Assembly (NCBI GenBank): GCA_945870465.1
Contig: CAMBSS010000054.1
Coordinates: 1-23,600, forward strand
DNA length: 23,600 nt
Origin: Bordetella parapertussis
Lineage (GTDB): Bacteria > Pseudomonadota > Gammaproteobacteria > Burkholderiales > SG8-41
Direction: 5' to 3'
This document shows, in pieces, positions 1-6,702 of this stretch (the stretch's first letter is position 1; every line of letters begins with the position of its first letter). The position numbers were made by a program, and so were the translations under genes. The notes under the pieces are model-generated. The model did no database searches, was not told the origin of the DNA, and worked only from the letters and a program-made list of their open reading frames with translations.

Positions 1-44
1 GGCTGGCACGAGTTTTGGCCCATGGCGTTGTCGAAAAGCCCCTT

Positions 45-61
45 GCTTAGAATGACTAAGC
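45..61. repeat. short inverted repeat in the left-edge intergenic DNA
   Basis: Bases 45-50 and 56-61 are perfect complements (GCTTAG/CTAAGC) around a 5-nt spacer. The rest of positions 1-158 shows no convincing coding frame. A TATAAC hexamer at 139-144 could be a -10 element for the small gene starting at 159, but no good -35 element is spaced correctly. Confidence 0.3.
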
Positions 62-158
62 CGCGGGACTTTCTTCTAGCCCTGAGCCAAAATCGTGACA
101 GCGCATCGCGTGTTTCATCATGTTAGGCACTCTAAGTATATAACACTGAAAGTTGGAC

Positions 159-269
159 ATGCTCTGGTTGCTGCTTGAAGCAGGCACCGCACTCGCGGTA
201 TTGTTATTGATCGTCTGGTGGACGTGGCCGAAGAAACCGCCGCGCGATGGCGACTCCGGCGGGAGTTGA
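159..269 (+). CDS. small single-pass membrane peptide, 36 aa
   Basis: The frame encodes 36 residues: a hydrophobic segment (about residues 2-22, rich in Leu, Val and Trp), then a basic and polar tail with PKKPP at 24-28. This is the layout of a one-helix inner-membrane peptide with a short cytoplasmic tail. It converges on apaG with a 31-nt gap. No clear Shine-Dalgarno sequence precedes the ATG, and a possible -10 hexamer lies only about 15 nt upstream, so the leader would be very short. I recall similar tiny hypothetical membrane proteins in betaproteobacteria but cannot confirm homology here. The function is unknown. Confidence 0.5.
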   Translation: MLWLLLEAGTALAVLLLIVWWTWPKKPPRDGDSGGS

Positions 270-300
270 GCCGCGCCCGCATCGCTGCAATGCAGTTGCG

Positions 301-684
301 TCAGTGCAGCACTCGCGGAATGGACAGCGTGAATTCCGCAACGGCGGCATCGAACTGCAGGCCGTCGTCGGCGACCATCTGGTAAGTACCGCGCATGGTG
401 CCGACCGGTGTCGTGATCGCGGTGCCGCTCGTATATTCAAAACTCTCGTCGGGTCTCAGTTTCGGCTGCTCGCCGACGACGCCGAGCCCGCGCACTTCCT
501 GCGACTTGCTGTCGGCGTCAGTGATGATCCAGTGGCGGCTGATCAGCTGCGCGGCGATGTTGCCGGTGTTTTTCAGGGTAATGGTGTAAGCAAACACGTA
601 GCGGTCCTGGCCCGCGTCCGACTGCTCGGGGACGTAAGTCGTGCGCGTGGTGATGGTGATTTCGTATTTCTTGTCTGCAGTCAT
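301..684 (-). CDS. apaG: ApaG protein
   Basis: ApaG is a single-domain beta-sandwich protein of about 125 residues, linked by gene name to diadenosine tetraphosphate metabolism and Co2+ tolerance; its biochemical role is unclear. The 127-residue product carries the family's strongly conserved blocks: YVPEQS near residue 18, SRHWIITDAD near 50, VRGLGVVGEQP near 63, EYTSGT near 82 and a GTMRGTYQM segment near 92. It ends in SIPRVLH, the usual C-terminus. The start at 684 is chosen because the protein then begins MTADKKYEI, as family members do. The frame is open 40 codons further upstream, but that extension is unlike ApaG. It is divergent from rpe (104 nt between the starts). Confidence 0.93.
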   Translation of the reverse strand: MTADKKYEITITTRTTYVPEQSDAGQDRYVFAYTITLKNTGNIAAQLISRHWIITDADSKSQEVRGLGVVGEQPKLRPDESFEYTSGTAITTPVGTMRGTYQMVADDGLQFDAAVAEFTLSIPRVLH

Positions 685-788
685 GGAGGTTTTGACGGCG
701 CGCGCGGCGCAAAGTTCGAAGCCCGCCATTGTAACCGCTGACATGCCGAAACTATCGGAAAAACGACAATACCGGGTAGAATCCGCCC

Positions 789-1451
789 ATGTACCGCATA
801 GCATCCAGCATCTTGTCGGCAGATTTCGCGCGCCTCGGCGACGAAGTGAAGAGTGTGGTCGCCGCCGGCGCCGACATCATTCATTTCGACGTGATGGACA
901 ATCATTACGTGCCCAACCTGACGATCGGGCCGCTGGTGTGCGCGGCGTTGCGGCCGCACACGACAGCGCCGATCGACGTGCACCTGATGGTCAAGCCGGT
1001 GGACCGCATCATTCCCGATTTCGCGCAGGCCGGCGCCAACATCATTTCGTTTCATCCGGAAGCCTCCGAGCATATCGACCGCACCATCGGGTTGATCAAG
1101 GAGCACGGCTGCAAAGCAGGCCTCGTGTTCAATCCGGCCACGCCGCTCGATTATCTCGATCACGTGCTCGACAAGCTCGACCTCGTGCTCATCATGTCGG
1201 TGAACCCGGGTTTCGGCGGGCAGAAATTCATCCCCGGCGCGCTGGCCAAGCTGCGCGCGGTGCGCGAGCGCATCGCCAAATCGGGCCGCGATATCTGGCT
1301 CGAAGTCGACGGCGGCGTGAAGACCGACAACATCGCCGAAATCGCGCGCGCCGGCGCGGATACCTTCGTGGCCGGCTCGGCTATTTTTGGCGCCAAGGAC
1401 TATAAGGCGACGATTGCGCAAATGCGCGGAGAACTCGCCAAGGTCAAATAA
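789..1451 (+). CDS. rpe: ribulose-phosphate 3-epimerase
   Basis: Interconverts ribulose 5-phosphate and xylulose 5-phosphate in the pentose phosphate pathway and Calvin cycle, in the cytoplasm. The 220-residue (beta/alpha)8 protein has the usual length. Visible signatures are [11 protein letters not shown] at 7-17, [13 protein letters not shown] at 31-43 with metal and catalytic residues His32 and Asp34, DVHLM with His65, [10 protein letters not shown] at 136-145, and EVDGGV with Asp174 as the second catalytic acid. GSAIF near 197 completes the phosphate-binding site. The ATG has no strong Shine-Dalgarno sequence. A TAGAAT hexamer at 777-782, very close to the start, could be a -10 element giving a very short leader. 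It is the first gene of an apparent rpe-gph-trpE operon. Confidence 0.97.
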   Translation: MYRIASSILSADFARLGDEVKSVVAAGADIIHFDVMDNHYVPNLTIGPLVCAALRPHTTAPIDVHLMVKPVDRIIPDFAQAGANIISFHPEASEHIDRTIGLIKEHGCKAGLVFNPATPLDYLDHVLDKLDLVLIMSVNPGFGGQKFIPGALAKLRAVRERIAKSGRDIWLEVDGGVKTDNIAEIARAGADTFVAGSAIFGAKDYKATIAQMRGELAKVK

Positions 1452-1528
1452 GTTTCCGCGCGCAACCAGCGCGGCTCTTTCCGCTTTTCATTCTGTAACG
1501 AACGCCGTGCCGCGGCGTCATTTCCCCC

Positions 1529-2218
1529 ATGCCTAAAATCAAGTTTCCATTGCCGGTCAAAGCCGTGATGATCGATCTCGACGGCACCATGCTCGACACC
1601 GTCGCCGACCTCGCCATCGCAGTCAACCTGATGCTGGAAAAAATCGGCCGCCCGCCGCTGCCCGAGGCGCTGGTGCGCAATTTTGTCGGCAAGGGCATAC
1701 CCAACCTCGTGCAGCGCGCACTGGTCGGCGCCATGGAAGGCGAGCCGGATGCCGCGTTGTTCGAGCGCGCGCAGCCGGTCTATTACGATTGCTACGAAAG
1801 CGTCAACGGCAAGCACGCGGTGTTCTATCCCGGCGTGCGTGAAGGGCTGGATGCTTTCAGGAAAGCGGGATTTCCGCTCGCCTGCGTCACCAACAAATCC
1901 ACGCGTTTCACGCTGCCGCTCTTGAAGCAGATGCAGCTCGCGGATTATTTTTCGCTGGTGGTGTGCGGCGACACGCTGCCGAAAAAGAAGCCCGACCCGC
2001 TGCCGCTGACGCACGCCTGCGCACAACTTGGCATCGCGCCGCATGAAATGCTGATGATAGGCGACTCGCTGAACGACACCATGGCGGCGCGCGCCGCGGG
2101 CTGCCCGGTGTTCTGCGTGCCCTATGGTTACAACGAGGGGCACGACGTGCGAGAGCTGGACGTTGATGCTATAGTAGAGACGTTATTCGAGGCTTCGAAA
2201 CTCATAACCAAATCATGA
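1529..2218 (+). CDS. gph: phosphoglycolate phosphatase (HAD family)
   Basis: Hydrolyses 2-phosphoglycolate to glycolate, removing a product of oxidative DNA repair or Rubisco oxygenation. The 229-residue protein has all HAD motifs. Motif I is DLDGT, with nucleophile Asp16 and acid/base Asp18. Motif II is VTNKS with Thr121, motif III is a Lys in PKKKPDP near 152-154, and motif IV is GDSLND with Asp179 and Asp183. The helical cap lies between motifs I and II (about 22-95). It starts 77 nt after rpe, and its stop overlaps the start of the candidate trp leader (ATGA). Gph upstream of trpE is a familiar betaproteobacterial arrangement. Other HAD phosphatase substrates are possible, but context favours Gph. 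Confidence 0.92.
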   Translation: MPKIKFPLPVKAVMIDLDGTMLDTVADLAIAVNLMLEKIGRPPLPEALVRNFVGKGIPNLVQRALVGAMEGEPDAALFERAQPVYYDCYESVNGKHAVFYPGVREGLDAFRKAGFPLACVTNKSTRFTLPLLKQMQLADYFSLVVCGDTLPKKKPDPLPLTHACAQLGIAPHEMLMIGDSLNDTMAARAAGCPVFCVPYGYNEGHDVRELDVDAIVETLFEASKLITKS

Positions 2219-2304
2219 TCCACCCGCAGACAGAAAGAACGATCGTTTGCTCCAACGGACGCTGGCGTCCGTGGCGCAGCGGTTCGGCACGCTGGCGCGC
2301 GTAA
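2215..2304 (+). CDS. candidate Trp-rich leader peptide upstream of trpE (29 aa)
   Basis: A 29-codon frame begins at an ATG overlapping the gph stop codon (ATGA) and ends at TAA 55 nt before trpE. Three of its last 13 codons are TGG (codons 17, 20 and 27), clustered in NGRWRPWRSG and ARWRA. Tryptophan is rare, so this density just before trpE is what a ribosome-stalling leader peptide would show. There is no clear Shine-Dalgarno sequence, and translation would probably be coupled to gph. The TGG codons fall in or beside overlapping hairpins (2255-2272 and 2274-2298), as in classical attenuators. The reading frame and hairpins are seen directly; the regulatory role is inferred. An alternative is a chance short frame in GC-rich DNA. 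Confidence 0.6.
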   Translation: MIHPQTERTIVCSNGRWRPWRSGSARWRA

Positions 2305-2332
2305 TTTTCGCGTTGCCGCCGGTTCTTTCTTT
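2232..2332 (+). promoter_or_regulatory. candidate trp attenuator RNA structure
   Basis: Hairpin A (2255-2272) is an 18-nt near-perfect palindrome, giving 7 bp with a CTGG loop. Hairpin B pairs 2274-2281 with 2290-2298, giving 8 bp with one bulged G and an 8-nt loop. A third, GC-rich hairpin can form between 2294-2301 and 2309-2317, followed by a U-rich tract at about 2322-2332. The element ACGCTGGCG occurs twice (2259-2267 and 2289-2297), so the strand 2274-2281 can pair with either copy, making the structures mutually exclusive. A 9-nt pair (2232-2240 with 2322-2330) could close the whole domain. Folding energies were not calculated. Confidence 0.5.
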
Positions 2333-2358
2333 GATGCGTATTCCCATGGAGTGGAGTC

Positions 2359-3834
2359 ATGACCGAATCACAATTCAAGCAGCTTGCGGCCGAGGGCTAT
2401 AACCGCATCCCGCTGGTGCTGGAAACCTTCGCCGACCTCGATACCCCGCTGTCGGTTTACCTCAAGCTCGCCAACCAGCCGTACACTTATCTTCTCGAAT
2501 CAGTAGTCGGCGGCGAGCGCTTCGGCCGCTATTCGTTCATCGGGCTGGCCGCCGACACGCGCATCGAAGTGCGTGGTTACGAATGCAGCGAATTCGAGGG
2601 CGGCAAACTGAAAAGCCGCGTTACGGTTGACGACCCGCTGCAATTCGTCCACGAGTACCAGGCGCGCTTCAAGGCGGCGCCGCAAAAAAGCCTGCCGCGT
2701 TTTTGCGGTGGTCTCGTCGGTTACTTCGGCTACGACACCGTGCGCTATATCGAGCGGCGCCTGGGCAAATCGGACAAGCCCGATCCGCTGGGCGTGCCGG
2801 ACATTCTGCTGGTGCTGTCCGAAGAACTCGCGATCGTCGACAACCTGTCGGGCAAATTGACGCTGGTGGTGTACGCGGACCCGGGCCAAAGCGACGCATA
2901 CAAGAAGGGCAGGCAACGGCTGGCCGAATTGCTGAAGAAATTGCGCGCGCCCGTCAGCATACCCGGCGACGTGCCGGTGAAATCCGAACCCGCGGTGTCC
3001 GGCTTCGGCGAAGCTGCTTATTTGGCGGCGGTCGACCGCGCCAAACGCTATATTTTCGACGGCGACATCATGCAGGTGGTGCCCTCGCAGCGCATGTCCA
3101 AGCGTTTCAAAACGACGCCGCTCGCGCTGTATCGCGCGTTGCGCACCATCAATCCGTCGCCGTACATGTTCTATTTCGATTTCGGCGATTTTCACGTCGT
3201 CGGCGCGTCACCCGAAATCCTCGTGCGCCTCGAAGGCGATGCGGTCACCGTGCGGCCGATAGCAGGCACGCGCCCGCGCGGCAAAACTGCCGAAGAAGAC
3301 ACCGCGCTGGCCGCCGAACTGCTGGCCGACGCCAAGGAACGCGCCGAGCACATCATGCTGGTCGATCTGGGCCGCAACGACGTCGGCCGTATCGCGCAGA
3401 CGGGCAGCGTTCGCGTCACCGAGCAGATGGTCATCGAGCGCTATTCGCACGTGATGCACATCGTGTCCAACGTCGAAGCGAAATTGAAGCCCGGCTTAAG
3501 CGCAATTGACGTGCTGCGCGCGACGTTTCCCGCCGGCACCGTCAGCGGCGCGCCCAAAGTGCGCGCGATGGAAATCATCGACGAACTCGAGCCGGTCAAG
3601 CGCGGGGTTTATTCGGGCGCGGTCGGCTATCTCGGATTCAACGGCGATATGGACGTGGCGATCGCGTTGCGTACCGCGGTCGTCAAGGACGGCATGCTGC
3701 ACGTGCAGGCCGGTGGCGGCGTGGTTGCCGATTCGGTGCCGCAGGCCGAATGGCAGGAAACGCAGAACAAGGCGAAAGCGCTGCTGCGCGCGGCCGAAAT
3801 GGCCGAAGCCGGGCTCGACAGCAAGGTCGACTGA
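2359..3834 (+). CDS. trpE: anthranilate synthase component I
   Basis: Converts chorismate to anthranilate, with ammonia supplied by the TrpG glutaminase, in the first committed step of tryptophan synthesis. The 491-residue length is typical. The N-terminal domain carries the tryptophan feedback site LLES at 45-48 with RYSF at 57-60. The C-terminal chorismate-binding domain shows PSPYMFY, SPEIL, the PIAGTRPRG segment, [36 protein letters not shown] and [12 protein letters not shown], all conserved in the family. GGAG at 2348-2351 gives a well-spaced ribosome-binding site. It follows gph and the Trp-rich leader. A terminator lies 11 nt after the stop, and no trpG, trpD or trpC follows, so the partner subunit must be encoded elsewhere. 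Confidence 0.97.
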   Translation: MTESQFKQLAAEGYNRIPLVLETFADLDTPLSVYLKLANQPYTYLLESVVGGERFGRYSFIGLAADTRIEVRGYECSEFEGGKLKSRVTVDDPLQFVHEYQARFKAAPQKSLPRFCGGLVGYFGYDTVRYIERRLGKSDKPDPLGVPDILLVLSEELAIVDNLSGKLTLVVYADPGQSDAYKKGRQRLAELLKKLRAPVSIPGDVPVKSEPAVSGFGEAAYLAAVDRAKRYIFDGDIMQVVPSQRMSKRFKTTPLALYRALRTINPSPYMFYFDFGDFHVVGASPEILVRLEGDAVTVRPIAGTRPRGKTAEEDTALAAELLADAKERAEHIMLVDLGRNDVGRIAQTGSVRVTEQMVIERYSHVMHIVSNVEAKLKPGLSAIDVLRATFPAGTVSGAPKVRAMEIIDELEPVKRGVYSGAVGYLGFNGDMDVAIALRTAVVKDGMLHVQAGGGVVADSVPQAEWQETQNKAKALLRAAEMAEAGLDSKVD

Positions 3835-3844
3835 CCGCCCCGGC

Positions 3845-3865
3845 CGGCGCGTATCGCGCCGTTTT
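3845..3865 (+). terminator. rho-independent terminator after trpE
   Basis: A 7-bp perfect GC stem (3845-3851 with 3855-3861) has a 3-nt TAT loop and is followed by TTTT (3862-3865). It sits 10 nt past the trpE stop and ends the rpe-gph-trpE transcript. The next gene, at 3876-4478, converges from the minus strand. Confidence 0.75.
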
Positions 3866-3875
3866 CATACCGATT

Positions 3876-4478
3876 CTAGTGTCCTGCACCGGCGCGCCGA
3901 CGGCCGGCCATCGCCAGTTGAGGTGCCGCAGATTGCGCGTGGCTATCGAGCGCAACGATGACAGGCTTGATGCGGCGGGCGTGCACGCGTCCATTGCCGG
4001 CATTGAAACAGATGCGGTAGCGGCCCGCCGCATAGAAACTCTCGGAAACTATCGGCAGTCCGCAAGCGCGCAGCAGGCGCCGCATAAATTCGCCGGCGGC
4101 CTGGCCGGCATTGAGCGAAGGCACGTGGTCCGTGCGCGTCATCACCTTGCCGCTGCCGCAGACCCGCGCCACGCAGTCGGCAGCATTGGCTTGCGACCAT
4201 TGCAGCGCCCGCAGTACCAGCTGTAGCCCGTCCCATGCGGCGTGGCCGTTGAGTTCGAGCGCCTGTTCGCCGCTTTCGGCTGCCGGCAGAAAATGCGCCA
4301 TTGCGCCGGTCTGCAGCGCGCGATGCCACAGCGTCACCACTACACCGGTGCCAAGCACGGTCTGCATGCGGCAACCGCGGCCGCCGATGAAATAGCGGCC
4401 GGGCAGCAGAGCAATATCGTCGCTTTCTGTTGTGCGGTGCATGTTCGTAGCGGATCGCGCAAAATCCTGACCCATCAT
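3876..4478 (-). CDS. cheD: CheD-like protein lacking the catalytic cysteine
   Basis: CheD deamidates or demethylates chemoreceptors and can bind CheC. The 200-residue product matches the family core: LLPGRYFIGG near 24-33, a TVLGTGVVVTLWH segment at 40-52, GAMAHFLP at 58-65, a Gly-rich VCGSGKVM region near 106, and the SLNAGQAAGEF equivalent of the family's GxxN motif. In active CheD the segment after the conserved Thr reads LGSCV, with Cys as nucleophile. Here it reads LGTGV, so Gly45 replaces the Cys. The catalytic His is kept (His62), as is Thr40. The product is therefore probably catalytically inactive, or it is a binding-only homologue. It converges on trpE and is divergent from the small frame at 4610. 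No chemotaxis genes adjoin it. The start is uncertain: ATGs lie at 4478, 4475 and 4442, and none has a clear Shine-Dalgarno sequence. Confidence 0.65.
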   Translation of the reverse strand: MMGQDFARSATNMHRTTESDDIALLPGRYFIGGRGCRMQTVLGTGVVVTLWHRALQTGAMAHFLPAAESGEQALELNGHAAWDGLQLVLRALQWSQANAADCVARVCGSGKVMTRTDHVPSLNAGQAAGEFMRRLLRACGLPIVSESFYAAGRYRICFNAGNGRVHARRIKPVIVALDSHAQSAAPQLAMAGRRRAGAGH

Positions 4479-4609
4479 TTAACGGACGCCGCCGCCGGAT
4501 CTTGAACCATATACGCAAATTGCAGGCGTAATGACCGTCTGTTTGGCGCATCATGCGCGCCGCGTGAGGTCCAGTATCTAGACTCCAGACTCACTTCATG
4601 GAGAACGTA

Positions 4610-4765
4610 ATGAAGTTCGATGACAGGTATGACGACGAGCAGGATTTTGCGCTCGCGCGGGAAGCAGCGCTGGGCGACTTCGAGCCGCCGCCGCTGGAAT
4701 GGGACGAGAGCGAAGTTTCCGCCCTCGTCGCGGGCATCTTCGCGCGCCACCGGTACGCAGATTGA
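4610..4765 (+). CDS. small acidic protein, 51 aa, possibly the N-terminal part of a frameshifted gene
   Basis: The frame starts at ATG 4610, six bases after GGAG (4600-4603), and encodes an acidic peptide beginning MKFDDRYDDEQ, with PPPLEWDESEV near 26-36, ending at TGA 4765. An in-frame ATG at 4598 has no such site. Composition is strongly acidic, without signal peptide or membrane segment. I do not recognise a family. The reading frame immediately downstream in another phase (to 4913) also looks coding. The two may be one gene of about 100 codons broken by a one-base indel near 4750-4765, or two coupled small genes. It is divergent from the CheD-like gene, with a 131-nt gap. Confidence 0.5.
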   Translation: MKFDDRYDDEQDFALAREAALGDFEPPPLEWDESEVSALVAGIFARHRYAD

Positions 4766-4913
4766 ACAGCCCCGGCACGCGCTGAATTACGAACTGGCGC
4801 TGGCCGAGGGCGACCCGTCTGCGGCGTTGCTGGCGGCGATACTGAACGGCGTCGGCGCCGTAGTCGCGGACGACACGGACGGGGACCTCGTCGTCGAAGA
4901 AGCGGATCTCTAA
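4761..4913 (+). CDS. second small acidic reading frame, 50 codons, no canonical start
   Basis: Codons from about 4782 to the TAA at 4911-4913 have the G/C-ending third positions and protein composition of real genes here: a helix-like stretch LALAEGDPSAALLAAIL, then an acidic tail ADDTDGDLVVEEADL. There is no ATG, GTG or TTG at a sensible place. The phase is open further upstream to an ATG at 4620, but that part would be Arg/Ser-rich and overlaps the better-looking 4610 frame. A rare ATT start overlapping the previous stop, or a frameshift joining it to the 4610 gene, are the alternatives. Function unknown. The start coordinate is nominal. Confidence 0.35.
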   Translation: MEQPRHALNYELALAEGDPSAALLAAILNGVGAVVADDTDGDLVVEEADL

Positions 4914-5320
4914 GACCCGCCCCACTGCCTAGGGGCACCAGAGTTGCCCTGTCAGATGTTCGGCCGTCTTGTTGTAAGAATGAGTCGGCCTCCCGCATAA
5001 GCGGCAACCCCGGATCGCGTATTTTCCGGGGCATAGCGCGCCGGCTACCCACCTTGCCGGCCATTTCCCGGCCCCGTCCCCATCTCAAGTTTCGCTTTGT
5101 CACGGCCGATACAGTGGGCAGGGCCGGCGGACGTTCAGTGGTTTGACTGATCAATCCCGGGCTTTGCCGCAACCCTGACCAGCCGGGCCCGCATCCCGGC
5201 GATTGCCGGATCGAGGCGGACGCGGAGCGCGGCATTTAGCGCTCGTGCGGGAGACGAACCGGCTACAACAGTTTACGAAACTGCGGGGCGCTGCACCTGC
5301 ACTGCGCTGCGGTGAATTGA
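4914..5320. other. about 400 nt of gene-free structured DNA, with weak c-di-GMP-I riboswitch resemblance on the minus strand
   Basis: No convincing gene is present. Inverted repeats are dense: CCCCGG/CCGGGG at 5008-5013 and 5026-5031, GCCGGC at 5040-5045 and 5056-5061, GGCC at 5059-5062 and 5070-5073, a GGGCA/TGCCC hairpin at about 4934-4949, and CAGTTT/AAACTG at 5269-5283. Read on the minus strand from about 5105 to 5040, the sequence contains GACAAAGCGAAAC, then GGGGACG, then GGTGGGTAGCCGG. These fragments recall the conserved blocks of GEMM (c-di-GMP-I) riboswitches. The central GCAAAGC block is missing, and the tetraloop helix does not pair well. I treat it as a possible degenerate or variant structured RNA, not an identified riboswitch. 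Confidence 0.25.
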
Positions 5321-5333
5321 CGAGGTGATGACT

Positions 5334-5627
5334 ATGAGAAACCGCTATACGAGTTTGTCGCGCGCAGGGGCCATCATGGCGTTTTGGGTCGTGGGCCTGG
5401 CGTGGTCCGCGCAATTGCGCGCCGAAGACGAAGTCAACCTCGCCATCGTAACGCCGGCGCAGGAACAACCGGTGCGGTTGCCCGCCATCAAGCTGGGCGG
5501 CATACGCAGCGGCCATGTGCTGATGATTACCAAAAACGGGAGCGAGGTCGTGAAGCCAGCGGAACTCGCGCAGCGCCAGTTGATTGCCAGACCTTCCCAG
5601 TTCCCGGACTTCTGCAGCACGCGCTAA
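5334..5627 (+). CDS. small secreted protein of unknown function, 97 aa
   Basis: The start at 5334 follows GAGG (5322-5325) by 8 nt; in-frame GTG 5325 and ATG 5328 lie too close to it. The N-terminus is a typical Sec signal peptide: basic MRNRY, a hydrophobic core about residues 12-27, and a likely cleavage after LRA at about residue 32. The mature part is about 65 residues (EDEVNLAIVTPAQEQ onward), without cysteines in the core; one Cys lies near the C-terminus. I recognise no domain. It converges on the ParA gene, with a single base between the stop codons. Confidence 0.6.
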   Translation: MRNRYTSLSRAGAIMAFWVVGLAWSAQLRAEDEVNLAIVTPAQEQPVRLPAIKLGGIRSGHVLMITKNGSEVVKPAELAQRQLIARPSQFPDFCSTR

Positions 5628-5628
5628 G

Positions 5629-6393
5629 TCAGTTGAAGAAACCACTGGCCCCCAATTCCTGGACCAGTGCGCGATAGTCGCGCGCGCCCGGGCTTTTCGG
5701 CGCAAACGCATAAATGTCCTGGCCGTGCATCGGGCTTTCGGCGAGGTCGACATTCTCGACGATGCGGGTCGTGCACAGGGCGGCGCCGTAACGGTTTTTG
5801 AGTTCATCGTAAATCGCGAACGAGAGTTTGCGCCGCGAATCAAAGCGCGTCACCACCACGCGGCGCTCGATGCGGCGCCCGAATTTCACTTCAAGCACGT
5901 TGAGCGCCCGGTCCAGCCGGTCTACCCCCTGCAATGAGAGGTAATCGGCGGACACCGGGATCAGCACGCGGTCGGCCGCGATCAGCGCATTCAGCGTAAG
6001 CACGCTCAGCATCGGACAGCAATCGATGACGACAGGCGCGGTGCTGTCGCCGAACGCCGCCTGCAGGCCGTTTTTCAGGCGCAGCGCGATCTGCGTATCG
6101 CCGCCGCGCAGCGCGTCTATCTTGCTCAGGTCGAGGGACGCGGCGATCAGGCGGCTGCCCGCCGGTTGCGGTCGCTGCAGTTGGTCGAGTGGAACATCTT
6201 TATCGAAAAATGCGTACACGCTGTCTTCCGCAGCGACCGCTTTGATGCCGTGGGCCAGGGTCAGATGCCCTTGCGGATCGAGATCAATCGCCAGCGGGGC
6301 GGTCTTCAACAGCGCGAGTCCCGCGCACAGATTCAGCGCCGTCGTGGTCTTGCCGACACCGCCTTTTTGATTGAATACCGCGATGACCGTCAT
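5629..6393 (-). CDS. ParA/MinD-family ATPase, orphan
   Basis: ParA-type P-loop ATPases dimerise on ATP and position DNA or protein complexes. The 254-residue product starts MTVIAVFNQKGG. It has the deviant Walker A motif KGGVGKTT at 10-17, with signature Lys10 and Lys15, then DLDPQGHL (Walker A') and VVIDCCPMLSVLTLNAL, where most ParAs read DCPP. LIPVSADYLSLQGVDRL and VVTRFDSRRKLS follow. The start at 6393 is chosen from family alignment; the frame is open to 6600, but that extension is not ParA-like. No ParB or centromere-like repeats were seen, so it is an orphan. It is divergent from flhDC, which hints at, but does not show, a role in localising motility or chemotaxis components. Confidence 0.85.
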   Translation of the reverse strand: MTVIAVFNQKGGVGKTTTALNLCAGLALLKTAPLAIDLDPQGHLTLAHGIKAVAAEDSVYAFFDKDVPLDQLQRPQPAGSRLIAASLDLSKIDALRGGDTQIALRLKNGLQAAFGDSTAPVVIDCCPMLSVLTLNALIAADRVLIPVSADYLSLQGVDRLDRALNVLEVKFGRRIERRVVVTRFDSRRKLSFAIYDELKNRYGAALCTTRIVENVDLAESPMHGQDIYAFAPKSPGARDYRALVQELGASGFFN

Positions 6394-6566
6394 GGGGATT
6401 TGCCGCTGCAGTGCGTTGATTGAGCCTGTGCAGGATACGCGCAGAGCCTGGGGCATGGCCGCGGGAAAAACACTGGAAAACCAAGCCTGTTCAGACCTTA
6501 TGCCGCGCACTTGAGGAAATCGCCCAATTTTTGGCCAGGTGCCGGCGCATGGCCGAAGCGGCGTTT

Positions 6567-6585
6567 TGTAGGAATATTTCTTACA
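6567..6585. promoter_or_regulatory. 19-bp imperfect palindrome upstream of flhDC
   Basis: The sequence reads TGTAGGAATATTTCTTACA; the half-sites TGTAGGAAT and TTTCTTACA match as inverted repeats at 7 of 9 positions. It lies 118 nt before the flhD start and 173 nt before the ParA start. The arrangement resembles binding sites of NarL/FixJ/RcsB-type response regulators; the RcsAB box consensus is TAAGAATATTCCTA. It is a candidate operator for flhDC or the divergent ParA gene. The remainder of the 6394-6702 spacer shows no unambiguous -35/-10 pair. Confidence 0.45.
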
Positions 6586-6702
6586 GGCACTAGTGCACAT
6601 TGCGCAGCGTATTTGTTGGAGTTTGTCGTCTTAAGTCAAAAATTCTTCAGCCGCATACTTCGTTCCGTTGCATCACATACCCACCGACAAGGAGACACCG
6701 CG

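Noticed and set aside
3943..4554. 203-codon minus-strand frame overlapping the CheD-like gene in another phase
   Set aside because: Arg-rich out-of-phase reading; the CheD phase contains the recognisable motifs.
4782..4913. Slight likeness of the small acidic frame to HigA-type antitoxins (ALxEGDP pattern)
   Set aside because: The pattern is short and low in information, no toxin gene is adjacent, and no helix-turn-helix is visible.
5629..6393. Possible partition locus (parABS)
   Set aside because: No parB frame and no repeated centromere-like sites nearby; neighbours are chromosomal.
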